From an uncultured Eubacteriales bacterium (GTDB lineage Bacteria; Bacillota; Clostridia; Oscillospirales; Acutalibacteraceae), in assembly GCA_934464585.1 (NCBI GenBank), contig CAKSJY010000002.1, positions 1-64,000 of the forward strand: 64,000 bases of DNA, read 5' to 3'. A program made the translations under genes and the position numbers. The notes under the pieces are model-generated. The model made no database searches and was not told where the DNA came from. It saw nothing but the letters and a program-made list of their open reading frames with translations. Positions 25,562 through 34,087 of the stretch are shown in pieces. The stretch's first letter is position 1; every line of letters starts with the position of its first letter.

Positions 25562-26211
25562 ATTTCCTCCATAGAAGTGGTATCTTCTTTAATATCTTCA
25601 AATATTGGCAAACGCTCATATACTTCCGCTACCATATCACGCATCCATAATGACGGTGTGATTCTAAGTGAATACCCGCATCCTGGGTTAGTTACCCAGT
25701 CCATAGGGTTGGCCTTTGGCAAACCATATGCTGCAAGTAGAGTGGTTAGGACTCCGGAATGAGTAACGATAACAGCAGTGGTCGTACCGGCACGCATAAG
25801 ACCTTCAACAATCTTTTCAAAAGTTAGACAAATTCGGTGAGTGAATTTTATAGAGCTTTCTCCGTTTGGAGGAGGGTTCTTGCTTGAATCTTCAAGCCAC
25901 TTTTTGAAATCTTGATCGTTTTCAAGTTCTTTTGCAGATTTTCCCTCCCAGTTTCCAAAGTCACACTCAGATAACCCGGGTACAGAGATGTATTGATTTT
26001 CTGGATAGAGGATTTCGCAAGTTTGTATGCAACGTTTTAATGGGCTTGTATATATTATATTTGATTTTGGGTACCTCGCTCCGTTTTTAATTTCTAGTAG
26101 TTGACTTTTACCCAAATCAGATAATGGTAAGTCAGTTGAGCCAATATAACAGCCGTTTTTGTTAGCGTCTGTTATGCCATGGCGAATAAGATGAATTTGA
26201 TAAGATTTCAT
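25558..26211 (-). CDS. histidine phosphatase family protein
   Basis: This 217-residue protein belongs to the phosphoglycerate-mutase-like histidine phosphatases. The phosphoacceptor is in LIRHGITDANKNG. The ligand Arg is in YTSPLKRCIQT, the acidic catalytic residue is in CDFGNWEGKSA, and the second His is in IVTHSGVLTTLLA. Relatives include CobC (alpha-ribazole phosphatase) and general phosphatases, so the substrate is not certain. There is a cobalamin/iron-type ABC transporter at 29-32 kb but no other cobalamin gene. AAGGAG is well placed before the ATG. Confidence 0.85.
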   Translation of the reverse strand: MKSYQIHLIRHGITDANKNGCYIGSTDLPLSDLGKSQLLEIKNGARYPKSNIIYTSPLKRCIQTCEILYPENQYISVPGLSECDFGNWEGKSAKELENDQDFKKWLEDSSKNPPPNGESSIKFTHRICLTFEKIVEGLMRAGTTTAVIVTHSGVLTTLLAAYGLPKANPMDWVTNPGCGYSLRITPSLWMRDMVAEVYERLPIFEDIKEDTTSMEEI

Positions 26212-26326
26212 GGAAAAAACTCCTTAGTATGTTTAATTTATAATTAAAAAAGGTATTTACAAAAAGTTTAAAGTATTATATAATTTACGAGTGGTTTATG
26301 GAACAAATTGTCGATGGGGGTAAATA

Positions 26327-27031
26327 ATGAATAATAGTTTTTCTAGAATCATTACATTGTTAAGAAAAGAACAGGGATTAAGTCAAAAGCAAGTTGCAGC
26401 AGATCTTCAAATTTCCCAGGCACTCTTGTCACATTATGAAAAAGGGATAAGGGAATGCGGTTTGGATTTTGTTATAAAAACTGCTGATTATTATAATGTA
26501 TCATGTGACTATCTCCTTGGAAGAACCCCGGATAGATCCGGTGCGAAGATTACAGTTGAGGATATTCCGGATCAGGATGCAGTAGGTAAGGAAAATATTT
26601 TTAAAGGTAGTATATTACCGACTTTAAATAAAAAGCTTATTGTAAATTCACTTAATATAGTTTTCGATATTCTTCAAAAGGTTGGAAATAAACCTCTTAC
26701 AACTGAAGTGTCATCGTACTTAATGGTATCAGTATATAATGCTTTTAGAACGTTATATTCAGCAAATCCTAAAAATCCACAGGGGATATTTTCAATACCT
26801 GAAAAGCTTTATAAGGGATATACTTTTTCGGCGTTATCGATATCGGATGCAAATGCGGTTTGTCTTTCGTCCGGAGAAAATATAGGAAACCTAAAAGGCA
26901 TCGGAAAAAATGATGCAATACTTATGAACTCAGAATCTCTTGCAAAAGAGTATCCGCTGTTTTCAACATCCTTGTTTAATTTGGTTCAAAACTCCGAATT
27001 AAGATTGGGGTCTAAGAAGCAGGGCAGGTAA
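26327..27031 (+). CDS. XRE-family helix-turn-helix regulator
   Basis: The 234-residue protein has an N-terminal Cro/C1-type HTH at residues 6-62 (LRKEQGLSQKQVAADLQISQ, then LLSHYEKGIRECGLDFVIK), ending in CDYLLGRTPDR. The remaining 170 residues form an uncharacterised, mostly helical domain with no membrane span. Its targets are unknown; nothing next to it suggests a phage or a toxin-antitoxin system. A run of G before the ATG is the ribosome binding site. Confidence 0.8.
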   Translation: MNNSFSRIITLLRKEQGLSQKQVAADLQISQALLSHYEKGIRECGLDFVIKTADYYNVSCDYLLGRTPDRSGAKITVEDIPDQDAVGKENIFKGSILPTLNKKLIVNSLNIVFDILQKVGNKPLTTEVSSYLMVSVYNAFRTLYSANPKNPQGIFSIPEKLYKGYTFSALSISDANAVCLSSGENIGNLKGIGKNDAILMNSESLAKEYPLFSTSLFNLVQNSELRLGSKKQGR

Positions 27032-27048
27032 TATGTAAAGAAAACTTT

Positions 27049-27076
27049 GAGCATATCAGAAAGATATGCTCTTTTT
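27049..27076 (+). terminator. terminator after the XRE-family gene
   Basis: GAGCATATC and GATATGCTC form a nine-bp stem around AGAAA, followed by TTTTT. Confidence 0.93.
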
Positions 27077-27247
27077 ATTTATCTTGAAAATTACTAATCA
27101 TTTGATATAGTAGGGTAAACTGTTGTCGACAAACAATAAAAATTCAAATTAAATCCTATGTATAAGTCTGCAGTTAGTAATCGATGAATTTAGATATTCT
27201 TTTAGGTGTTTGCCATTAAGTACTAAAGTAGCTTGTTTACATTTATA

Positions 27248-28840
27248 CTACTGATTACCTTGGCTTACTGCTATCGTAACGGTTGAACCATATTCAAGTT
27301 GGTCTCCGGCATTTTGGGATTTATATCCAATAACATAACCGGCAGGTATAGTATCGCTATATTCGTTTATTTGTTCAGGGGAAAATCCCTCAGAAGAAAG
27401 CTTAAGAGAGGCTTCTGAAAGTGTTAGTCCAGAAATACTTGGAAGAGTACGCATTTTAGGACCTTTACTAACTGTAACAATGATAGCAGTTCCTTTTTCG
27501 ATGAACTCTCCGGGTTTAGGGGTTTGTTCCATTATACACCCATTTTTTATAGTGTCGCTAAAATCATCAGAAGATTTTAAAATAGTATAGTCACCGGAAT
27601 TAGAAAGTTCTTTTTGCAAATTTTCAAAGTTTTCTCCGGTAAGATCTGTAACTTCAATAGAGTTATCGGGTTTACTGCTCACTAAAGATGATGCATCATA
27701 TATACTTAAACTGCTTTCACTTGATTCTGAGGTGTTTGCATTTGGTGTAAATTCATTTTTGAAAAAGTATATAGAACCTAAAATTATCAATATAACCATT
27801 GCAACAGCAAAAGATATTGCGCCGATTGTCATTCCTGAGAGCTCTTTCTTTTTCTTTGTATCAGTATTTTTAGGACTTGGGAGTCGTGTTGACGCAGCTG
27901 AAATTTCTGTTCTGAACTTTTCAAAATTATTGGTTCTGTCGCGCGGAAAAACCTGTAAAGCATGAGCAAGAGCTGAAACAACATATGGTGGTATGTCCTT
28001 AAGTATAACTGATGGAATTAAAAGTCGATTATCAAGTTTACGTTTAGTTGCTATTTGAGGATACTTACCTGTAAGAGCAAAGAAGATACATGCGGCTAAA
28101 GAATATATATCGCTACATTCAGCTATTTCATTCTCGGATTCATACTGCTCAATTGGTGTACAACCATCATATGGTTGAAACAGCATATTTGAGTTTACTC
28201 TCCTGATTTCAGGAATAGAAAACCCAACAAGTTTCATTTTTTCGTCATCTGTAATAATTAAGTTTTCCGGTGAGATTCCTAAGTGTTTTATTCCAGATTT
28301 ATGCATTGCTTCAAGTAAAGAAATAAGTGGCATGAACAGAGGTTTAGCTGTTTCCCAATTTATATATCCACCGTGTTCCAGAACAAATTTATTTAATGTA
28401 ATACCGTTTAACCATTCATAAACGACATATGCAGTGTTATTTGCTGTAAATATATCATAAATAGGAACAGTTGCGGAAAATTCTCGAAATTTTGCGATAG
28501 ATCTAAAATATTTTAAAAACTCTTCTTTCTGTTTATTATAAAGTCCTTCATAACCTTTGATGACTTCCACAGAAAGGTTAGATCTTTCTGAACGTCGAAG
28601 AGGGAAGAACTCTCTTATATATACAGAAGAATCAGAAATACTATCAAATGCTATATATCCAATACCTTCTGCATTTTGATATACTTTTTTACCTATATAA
28701 TATCTTTCTTCTAAGACTGTGCCTATAGGAAGAAATGGAGGTAGCTGTTTTTCAAATTGGTTGTATCCACAGTGTGGGCATATTTCTAAATCACCTATCT
28801 CAGATAGGCACGATTTGCATAAATTGTCGAATTTACTCAT
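27248..28840 (-). CDS. zinc-ribbon pseudokinase with PASTA domains
   Basis: The 530-residue protein has three parts. The N-terminal zinc ribbon has Cys at 8, 11, 21 and 24. Residues about 40-310 form a Hanks-type kinase fold. A membrane span lies at about 338-360, followed by two PASTA domains outside the cell (about 395-465 and 467-530). The kinase part has lost all three catalytic signatures: the VAVK lysine position reads VYIR (76), HRDLKPEN reads HLGISPEN (186-193), and DFG reads GFS (206-208). It is therefore probably a non-catalytic sensor or scaffold, with PASTA domains that bind muropeptides or lipid II. A sigma-A promoter and an operator-like palindrome lie just upstream. Confidence 0.85.
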   Translation of the reverse strand: MSKFDNLCKSCLSEIGDLEICPHCGYNQFEKQLPPFLPIGTVLEERYYIGKKVYQNAEGIGYIAFDSISDSSVYIREFFPLRRSERSNLSVEVIKGYEGLYNKQKEEFLKYFRSIAKFREFSATVPIYDIFTANNTAYVVYEWLNGITLNKFVLEHGGYINWETAKPLFMPLISLLEAMHKSGIKHLGISPENLIITDDEKMKLVGFSIPEIRRVNSNMLFQPYDGCTPIEQYESENEIAECSDIYSLAACIFFALTGKYPQIATKRKLDNRLLIPSVILKDIPPYVVSALAHALQVFPRDRTNNFEKFRTEISAASTRLPSPKNTDTKKKKELSGMTIGAISFAVAMVILIILGSIYFFKNEFTPNANTSESSESSLSIYDASSLVSSKPDNSIEVTDLTGENFENLQKELSNSGDYTILKSSDDFSDTIKNGCIMEQTPKPGEFIEKGTAIIVTVSKGPKMRTLPSISGLTLSEASLKLSSEGFSPEQINEYSDTIPAGYVIGYKSQNAGDQLEYGSTVTIAVSQGNQ

Positions 28841-28859
28841 TTTTTACCCCTCAAACATT

Positions 28860-28904
28860 ATCATAATGATTATAAATTATATCACTTTTGTGTGTTAAAA
28901 TCAA
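28860..28904 (-). promoter_or_regulatory. promoter and operator-like palindrome of the pseudokinase gene
   Basis: On the minus strand TTGATT is followed after 17 bp by TATAAT (28876-28904). Just downstream, at about the expected transcription start, lies ATCAT-A-ATGAT (28860-28870), inside the longer near-palindrome TTATCATAATGATTA. It has some likeness to Fur-type boxes but is not a good match to the Bacillus consensus. Confidence 0.5.
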
Positions 28905-28985
28905 ATGTTTAAGTTTAATGGGTAGTTAATGAATTAATGTAGACTAGTTTTGTTGCCTATAGATATGCTAGATTGCAATAAAGTG

Positions 28986-29014
28986 TTGAAAAATACCTAA
29001 ATATAGTTTATCAT
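28986..29014 (+). promoter_or_regulatory. candidate promoter of the Fe/cobalamin-type ABC transporter operon
   Basis: TTGAAA and TATCAT are separated by 17 bp, 29 bp before the first ATG. No cobalamin riboswitch was recognised in the 200-bp region between the divergent genes. Confidence 0.45.
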
Positions 29015-29042
29015 TAAGTAAAATATTTTTTAGGGGGATATC

Positions 29043-29978
29043 ATGTTGAATAATAAAAAGTTTTTAAAGTTGTTTTCACTTCTTGTAATTATAGTTTTTA
29101 TGTTGTCTTCTTGCACAAATAGCAAGCTTAACGATTCCTCGTTAAGTAAAAATCCGCAGTATCCGCTTACGTTTGAGGACTCTTTTGGTTGCGTTACAGA
29201 TATTGATTCCGTGCCGCAAAAGGTAGTATCTCTTTCACCAAACATAACCGAAATTGTATGTGAATTAGGACTTATAGATAATCTTGTAGGTCGTACAGAC
29301 TATTGTGATTATCCTGAAGAAGTTTCGAATATAGATAGTATTGGTGGAATCATCGATCCAAATATAGAAAAAATAGTGTCTTTAGAACCTGATATTATAT
29401 TTACTGATGGTATGCAGTCTCAGGAAACAATATCATTTTTAAGACAATCAGGATTAAAGGTAGTCATGTTAAGAGGAAGTGAAGATTTTGAGGGTACATA
29501 TAAGATAATAAGTGACCTTGGAATGATCATGAATCAGGCAGATAAAGCAAACACAATTATAAAAAATATGAAATGGAAGATTGAAAAAATACAGCAAAAG
29601 GTTAATTCAATTAAGGATAAGAAAAGTGTGTTCTACTTAGTATCACTAGATGAAGATGGAGTTTACACAGCCGGAAATGAGACATATATAAATGAAATCT
29701 TGAAAATTGCTGGTGTTGAAAATGTTGCACAGGATGTAGACGGATGGTACTATAGTATAGAAAAATTGTGTGAGAATAATCCGCAGGTAATTATTTGCTC
29801 TGACCAAAATAATACAAAACAGAGTATTTTAGACTTTGAACCTATAAGTTCTTTAGATGCAGTAAAAAATCAAAGTATAGTTGAAGTTGATGAAGATCTT
29901 ATTTCAAGGCAAGGCCCCAGAAATATTGAGGGAATAAAGCAAATAGTAGAAAAAGTTTATAACATTAATATGGGTTAA
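29043..29978 (+). CDS. ABC transporter substrate-binding lipoprotein (BtuF/FecB type)
   Basis: The 311-residue protein has a lipoprotein signal with the lipobox LSSC around residue 22. It is followed by a class III periplasmic-binding fold with PQKVVSLSPNITEIVCELG, LVGRTDYCDYP and IVSLEPDIIFTDG. This type binds cobalamin, haem or ferric siderophores. The following permease and ATPase genes complete the transporter. The C-Y pair and the lack of a TonB-side gene give no clue to the ligand. A GGGGG before the ATG supports the start. Confidence 0.88.
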   Translation: MLNNKKFLKLFSLLVIIVFMLSSCTNSKLNDSSLSKNPQYPLTFEDSFGCVTDIDSVPQKVVSLSPNITEIVCELGLIDNLVGRTDYCDYPEEVSNIDSIGGIIDPNIEKIVSLEPDIIFTDGMQSQETISFLRQSGLKVVMLRGSEDFEGTYKIISDLGMIMNQADKANTIIKNMKWKIEKIQQKVNSIKDKKSVFYLVSLDEDGVYTAGNETYINEILKIAGVENVAQDVDGWYYSIEKLCENNPQVIICSDQNNTKQSILDFEPISSLDAVKNQSIVEVDEDLISRQGPRNIEGIKQIVEKVYNINMG

Positions 29979-29992
29979 TTGAACTGTAAGAG

Positions 29993-31027
29993 ATGAATAA
30001 GATAAAAACAAAATCGAGATTTTTCTGTATAGTAGCAATTTCCATGGCAATATTGGTTTTAGTGATGATATTGTCGCTTGCGTTAGGAAGTGCCAATATA
30101 TCATTTAAGGAAAGTATTTCTGCCATATTTTCAGATGTCCCGTTTTTGTCTGATATCCTTAACTCAGATGGTCTAAAGGACACAACTAAAAATATAGTTT
30201 TAAATATAAGACTTCCTCGTATATTATTGGCAGGAGTTATTGGGGCATCGCTTAGCGTTTGTGGTGCAATATACCAGAGTGTATTAAAGAATTCTATGGC
30301 AGATCCTTATACTCTTGGGGTTTCGTCCGGAGCGGCCTTGGGTGCAACTATTGCTATAATACTAAATGGAGTTATTGATGTAAAAATTATGGCATTTATA
30401 ACAGCTATGTTCACAGCAATAATAGTATATTGGCTTTCGTTGCGGATAAGCAAAAGAAGTAGTACAGCACTTATATTGATGGGGATAAATGCCAATTTTT
30501 TGATAAGTGCTGTTATATCATTGCTTATGATTATGAATAAAGATAAGATGGACAAGATTGTATTTTGGACAATGGGAAGTCTAGCTACCAGTACATGGAC
30601 AAACTTAAAGGTTTCACTTATAACAATAATTCCTATGTGTTTATCTTTCTTTTTTGGCAGGCAGTTAAACGCAATATCATTCAATGAGGAGTTAGCAAAA
30701 AGTGTTGGGATTAATACTGCTTTTATACGCAAGACAATGATAGTTTTAGTCTCTGTAATAACAGCTATATGTGTTAGTGTAAGCGGGATAATAGGTTTTG
30801 TAGGGCTTATGCTTCCTCATGTTATAAGATTTATTTTTGGTGGCGATTATCGTTACTTATTACCACTTTCAGCTATATATGGTGCGGTATTCTTAATTAT
30901 CTCTGACGATATTGCTAAAACAGCTGCAATGCCTTCGGAAATTCCGATAGGGATTGTTACCTCACTTATAGGTGCACCGTTTTTAATTTACTTGATATTT
31001 AGAAACTTTAGTAAATCAAAATATTAA
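29993..31027 (+). CDS. FecCD-family ABC transporter permease
   Basis: This 344-residue permease has about ten membrane spans and FecCD/BtuC hallmarks. These are LNIRLPRILLAGVIGASLSV, CGAIYQSVLKNSMADPYTLG, the MGSL segment, and GIIGFVGLMLPHVIRF, which contacts the ATPase. A homodimer with the downstream ATPase would import siderophore iron, haem or cobalamin. It begins 14 bp after the binding-protein gene. Confidence 0.93.
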   Translation: MNKIKTKSRFFCIVAISMAILVLVMILSLALGSANISFKESISAIFSDVPFLSDILNSDGLKDTTKNIVLNIRLPRILLAGVIGASLSVCGAIYQSVLKNSMADPYTLGVSSGAALGATIAIILNGVIDVKIMAFITAMFTAIIVYWLSLRISKRSSTALILMGINANFLISAVISLLMIMNKDKMDKIVFWTMGSLATSTWTNLKVSLITIIPMCLSFFFGRQLNAISFNEELAKSVGINTAFIRKTMIVLVSVITAICVSVSGIIGFVGLMLPHVIRFIFGGDYRYLLPLSAIYGAVFLIISDDIAKTAAMPSEIPIGIVTSLIGAPFLIYLIFRNFSKSKY

Positions 31028-31051
31028 TATAAACTTTGGGAGAATAACAGA

Positions 31052-31816
31052 TTGCAAAATAATATTATAGAGATAAAGAATCTTTGTTATGAGATACAAG
31101 GAAAGATATTACTTGATAATATATCGCTATCGATTGAGAAAAATAGTTTTTTAGCAATTTTAGGTTCTAATGGTGCCGGTAAAAGCACATTGTTAAAAAC
31201 AATTGCTAAAATAATACATCCTAAAAGCGGAGAAATAAAAATAAATAATATAAACATAAATGATTATTCGCAAAGGGAATTTGCCAAATCAATTGCATAT
31301 GTACCGCAAATAATGAATGCAGACTATGACTTTTCTGCCTTGGAAATTGTTATGATGGGAAGACTACCATTTGTAAACTTTTTTAAGGACTATTCGGAAG
31401 AAGATTATGATATTTGTGAAGACGCAATGAATAAAACCGGTACATGGCACTTAAAAGACCAAAGTATATTATCTTTAAGTGGTGGGGAAAGGCAGAGGGT
31501 ATTTATATCATGTGCTTTAGCACAAAGACCGAAGGTAATTATCCTCGATGAGCCTATTTCACAACTTGATTTGTATAATCAGATTTTGATTATGGATTTA
31601 TTAAAGAAAATTAATGAGGATATCACCATTATATGTGTGCTTCATGATATTAATATGGCGATGAACTACTCTAACAAATGTATATTTATGAAAGATGGAC
31701 GAATATTAATTGGTGGAGACACCTCCCAAGTACTTACAAAAGAAAATATTAAAAATGCAATTGATATAGATATAGACTTTTATGAACATGACGGGAAAAA
31801 GTTTATAGGATATTAA
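31052..31816 (+). CDS. ABC transporter ATP-binding protein (FecE/BtuD type)
   Basis: The 254-residue ATPase has Walker A LGSNGAGKSTLLKT, a Q-loop in AYVPQ, signature LSGGERQRVFISCAL, Walker B KVIILDEPISQLD, and the H-loop in VLHDINMAM. It drives the FecCD-type importer encoded just upstream. The start is TTG with GGGAGA upstream. A strong hairpin follows its stop within 4 bp and probably ends the operon. Confidence 0.93.
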   Translation: MQNNIIEIKNLCYEIQGKILLDNISLSIEKNSFLAILGSNGAGKSTLLKTIAKIIHPKSGEIKINNININDYSQREFAKSIAYVPQIMNADYDFSALEIVMMGRLPFVNFFKDYSEEDYDICEDAMNKTGTWHLKDQSILSLSGGERQRVFISCALAQRPKVIILDEPISQLDLYNQILIMDLLKKINEDITIICVLHDINMAMNYSNKCIFMKDGRILIGGDTSQVLTKENIKNAIDIDIDFYEHDGKKFIGY

Positions 31817-31819
31817 CAA

Positions 31820-31856
31820 AAAGAGCAAACACAGGACTTCCCTGTGTTTGCTCTTT
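31820..31856. terminator. bidirectional terminator between the ABC operon and the structured RNA
   Basis: A 16-bp perfect stem starting AAAGAGCAAACACAGG encloses ACTTC. On the minus strand it is followed by TTTTTG, a good T tract; on the plus strand only by TTT. It therefore terminates the minus-strand RNA candidate best but probably also serves the ABC operon. Confidence 0.88.
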
Positions 31857-31868
31857 GCTGGTTATGAA

Positions 31869-32109
31869 ATCCACCGACTCTGCCATTTAAGGTACCCTGC
31901 AAAAAAAGCTTTAGCTTCAAATATCGAGCGAAGCGAGTTGTTAATATAAATCTTCCAGTAACAGGAATTATTCGTTAGGACAACAAATCGCCCGTTTATA
32001 GGCTGCGGTGTAAGAGATGCAAGTGAAATAAATTTTGACGTATCTCAAGAGGCTTGCCGGTGAAAGGTCTTTATAGGGTCAACTCAAGTCACCGACTTAG
32101 CCGGTGGAT
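31869..32109 (-). ncRNA. candidate structured non-coding RNA
   Basis: About 240 bp without a gene lie between the ABC operon and the SpoIID-like gene. The two ends pair over 10 bp (31869-31878 with 32100-32109). One pair is G-U if read on the minus strand but a mismatch on the plus strand, which favours the minus strand. An inner ACCCT/AGGGT helix is also possible. The minus-strand RNA would end right at the strong terminator at 31820-31856. The octamer AGTCGGTG occurs twice, near each end. It starts about 5 bases after the stop of the SpoIID-like gene, so it could be a processed 3' UTR or have its own promoter. A raiA-type RNA is my best guess by size and setting, but I could not verify conserved bases; it does not look like 6S, SRP, tmRNA or RNase P RNA. 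Confidence 0.55.
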
Positions 32110-32113
32110 ATGA

Positions 32114-33466
32114 CTATTGCTGTGTGATTTGTTTATATAGATTTACTACAGTATTCCATGTTACCGGGCCTGTGATACCGTTTACAGGTAAATCGTTTCT
32201 TGATTGTATAATTCTTATTGCTTGTTCTGTTGCGTTGTCGTATGTTCCTGTTACGTCTATATTACCTATGGATGGGTCACTTTCTGATATGACTTTTAAG
32301 AAATTTTGAAGCGATGTAACATCATCGCTAGTTATTCCTGGACTTAAAAATCTACCGGGGTAAATTTGATCACTTAAATAGATGTATTCTTGAGGGAGAA
32401 ATTTAATAGTCTCATCATATACACTAAGTAACTTATTCCAAGTATCCCTTCCAACGATTCCATCCGGATTAAGTCCATAAGACGTTTGAAATTCTCTAAC
32501 TGCATTTGTTGTAGCCTCGTCGTATACTCCTGTTATTGGGACTACTGATACTTGATCATTAAAATATCCAATTATGGATATAAGATATTGAATAAGTTGA
32601 ACAGGTTTAACGGTGTCTCCTTGTTTTAAAACTTCCGGGAACTCTCTACTTACATCTTCAAGTGTTAGTCCCTCTGAATAAAGTTCAGAGAGGCCTTTTA
32701 TAGCGTTGTATATATATTTAATTTTGTACCATGTTGATTTTCCGACTATACCGTCAACAGTAAGATTGAATATTTCTTGAAATCGACGTACAGCTGCATC
32801 TGTTTCAATGTCAAAGAATGGATTTAAGTTATTAATTTTAGGAATAGAGGGGTAATTTTCAGAGATTCTGTTTAACTGGCGTTTAATTATGCGGACGTCA
32901 TCACCGGAACTACCCAATCGAAGGGGTCTTCCGGGATATGATGGTATATTTTGTGCGGTTGGGGTATTGTAGTTAATGCCGATGTCATCGCCATAATACC
33001 TTTGTAGGATTTGATATGGAGTAAGCCCTGCTTCCGCCAGAGATACCGTGCCCCATTGGGATAAACCGTCGCAGGTGACATTTCTTCCGTCACAGTACTG
33101 CGTAAAATATGGTTCAATATTTCCTTGTTTAAAAACATAGTTGTTAAAACTATCATCGACTATTTTTGAAATGTTATCAAAAATGTCACGGCCTTTTATA
33201 AATTTTTGATCGCTTGCTGTAGAATTGGTTATGTCAAAATCATAACCTCTGCTTCTGTAGTATTCTGTGTATATTCGATTTAAGGCAAAAGAGATTTGTG
33301 CTAATATGTTTGCACGTAGAGCAGCCTCCGGCCATGTAGGATAGATTTCACTGGAGGCAACATTTTTAATATATTCTATAAATGGGACTTGGATATTCTC
33401 TGCGGGCTCATCTGGTGCACCAAGATGTACTGTTATATATGTTGGGATAGTAGGAGTAACAGGCAT
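32114..33466 (-). CDS. SpoIID-like protein with three peptidoglycan-binding repeats
   Basis: The 450-residue protein has an N-terminal SpoIID/LytB-like region. WPEAALRANILAQISFALNR corresponds to the usual start of that domain, and CDGLSQWGTVSLAEAGLTPY to its end. Three PG_binding_1 repeats follow (about residues 175-265, 270-360, 370-450), each ending in a DGIVG-type turn and TW. No signal peptide is visible, so it is probably a mother-cell protein that acts at the forespore surface after assembly, perhaps in cortex remodelling. SpoIID cleaves glycan strands lacking peptides; whether this relative is active is not clear. It ends the spore cluster. Confidence 0.72.
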   Translation of the reverse strand: MPVTPTIPTYITVHLGAPDEPAENIQVPFIEYIKNVASSEIYPTWPEAALRANILAQISFALNRIYTEYYRSRGYDFDITNSTASDQKFIKGRDIFDNISKIVDDSFNNYVFKQGNIEPYFTQYCDGRNVTCDGLSQWGTVSLAEAGLTPYQILQRYYGDDIGINYNTPTAQNIPSYPGRPLRLGSSGDDVRIIKRQLNRISENYPSIPKINNLNPFFDIETDAAVRRFQEIFNLTVDGIVGKSTWYKIKYIYNAIKGLSELYSEGLTLEDVSREFPEVLKQGDTVKPVQLIQYLISIIGYFNDQVSVVPITGVYDEATTNAVREFQTSYGLNPDGIVGRDTWNKLLSVYDETIKFLPQEYIYLSDQIYPGRFLSPGITSDDVTSLQNFLKVISESDPSIGNIDVTGTYDNATEQAIRIIQSRNDLPVNGITGPVTWNTVVNLYKQITQQ

Positions 33467-33484
33467 TAATTTATTACCTCCATT

Positions 33485-33979
33485 CTATTGATTATCGCTT
33501 AGTAATTTTGGGATTAATTTAACGATCTGTATTGAGATTACCCCGTCGAATATGTTAACGTTTGGGAATACCTGTGTACTATAATTAGGGTGTTCAGCTA
33601 AAACATTATATGTTGCATAAGGTACTTCAGATGGGGAAGGGTTTTCTGATAAGCCCTTTTCTGGTGCAGGCAAAACTATTCCAGTAATTAGTCCTGTAGG
33701 GTCGGTATTGCCTTCGAAGAATATTTTTCTTCCATCTGTGAAAATCTTGCTTACACTTATCCGTACATCGCCAACAGGTATGGTGCCTTTTGCAGTGTTG
33801 GCTTGGATTTTCAATTGTCCTGATTTTGGGTTTTCTCTTAGAAAATCGTTGTAAGTTAGATTTTCTTCTTCGGTATCCTGACTTTGTTCATATATGGTAG
33901 AAGGTGTTTGGGTCGCTGCCATGCGTAGTAGCTCTTGTTTATATTTTTCGACAGTAGCATTGAAGTCGTTATTATCCAT
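33485..33979 (-). CDS. uncharacterised protein of the spore cluster, carboxypeptidase-regulatory-like domain
   Basis: The 164-residue protein has a helical, polar N-terminus (about residues 1-55). A beta-rich domain follows, with GTIPVGDVRISVSKIF, TDPTGLITGIVLPAP and PYATYNVLAEHPNY. That pattern fits a transthyretin/carboxypeptidase-regulatory-like sandwich used for binding or assembly. There is no signal peptide or membrane span. It lies 18 bp upstream of the SpoIID-like gene and has AAAGGAG before the ATG, so the two are probably co-expressed in the mother cell. No specific function is known to me. Confidence 0.6.
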   Translation of the reverse strand: MDNNDFNATVEKYKQELLRMAATQTPSTIYEQSQDTEEENLTYNDFLRENPKSGQLKIQANTAKGTIPVGDVRISVSKIFTDGRKIFFEGNTDPTGLITGIVLPAPEKGLSENPSPSEVPYATYNVLAEHPNYSTQVFPNVNIFDGVISIQIVKLIPKLLSDNQ

Positions 33980-34053
33980 AGAAGTTCTCCTTTACTGAAA
34001 TATTAATTTTACTGTTTATACTATGAATTAGACATTGTGTTCGTTAATAGATA

Positions 34054-34080
34054 GAGGTCGACTGCTTTTTAGTCGACCTC
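34054..34080 (-). terminator. hairpin after spoIVA, probable terminator
   Basis: GAGGTCGACT and AGTCGACCTC form a perfect 10-bp stem around GCTTTTT. It follows the spoIVA stop by a few bases. The T tract on the minus strand is poor, so termination may be partial. Confidence 0.5.
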
Positions 34081-34087
34081 CGTTTTG

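Noticed and set aside
28841..29042. Cobalamin riboswitch upstream of the BtuF-type operon
   Set aside because: No B12-box-like conserved core was found, and the promoter-to-start distance (29 bp) leaves no room for one.
31869..32109. tmRNA, SRP RNA or RNase P RNA
   Set aside because: The conserved cores of these RNAs (tRNA-like ends, the GGAA SRP tetraloop helix, the RNase P conserved regions) are not visible on either strand.
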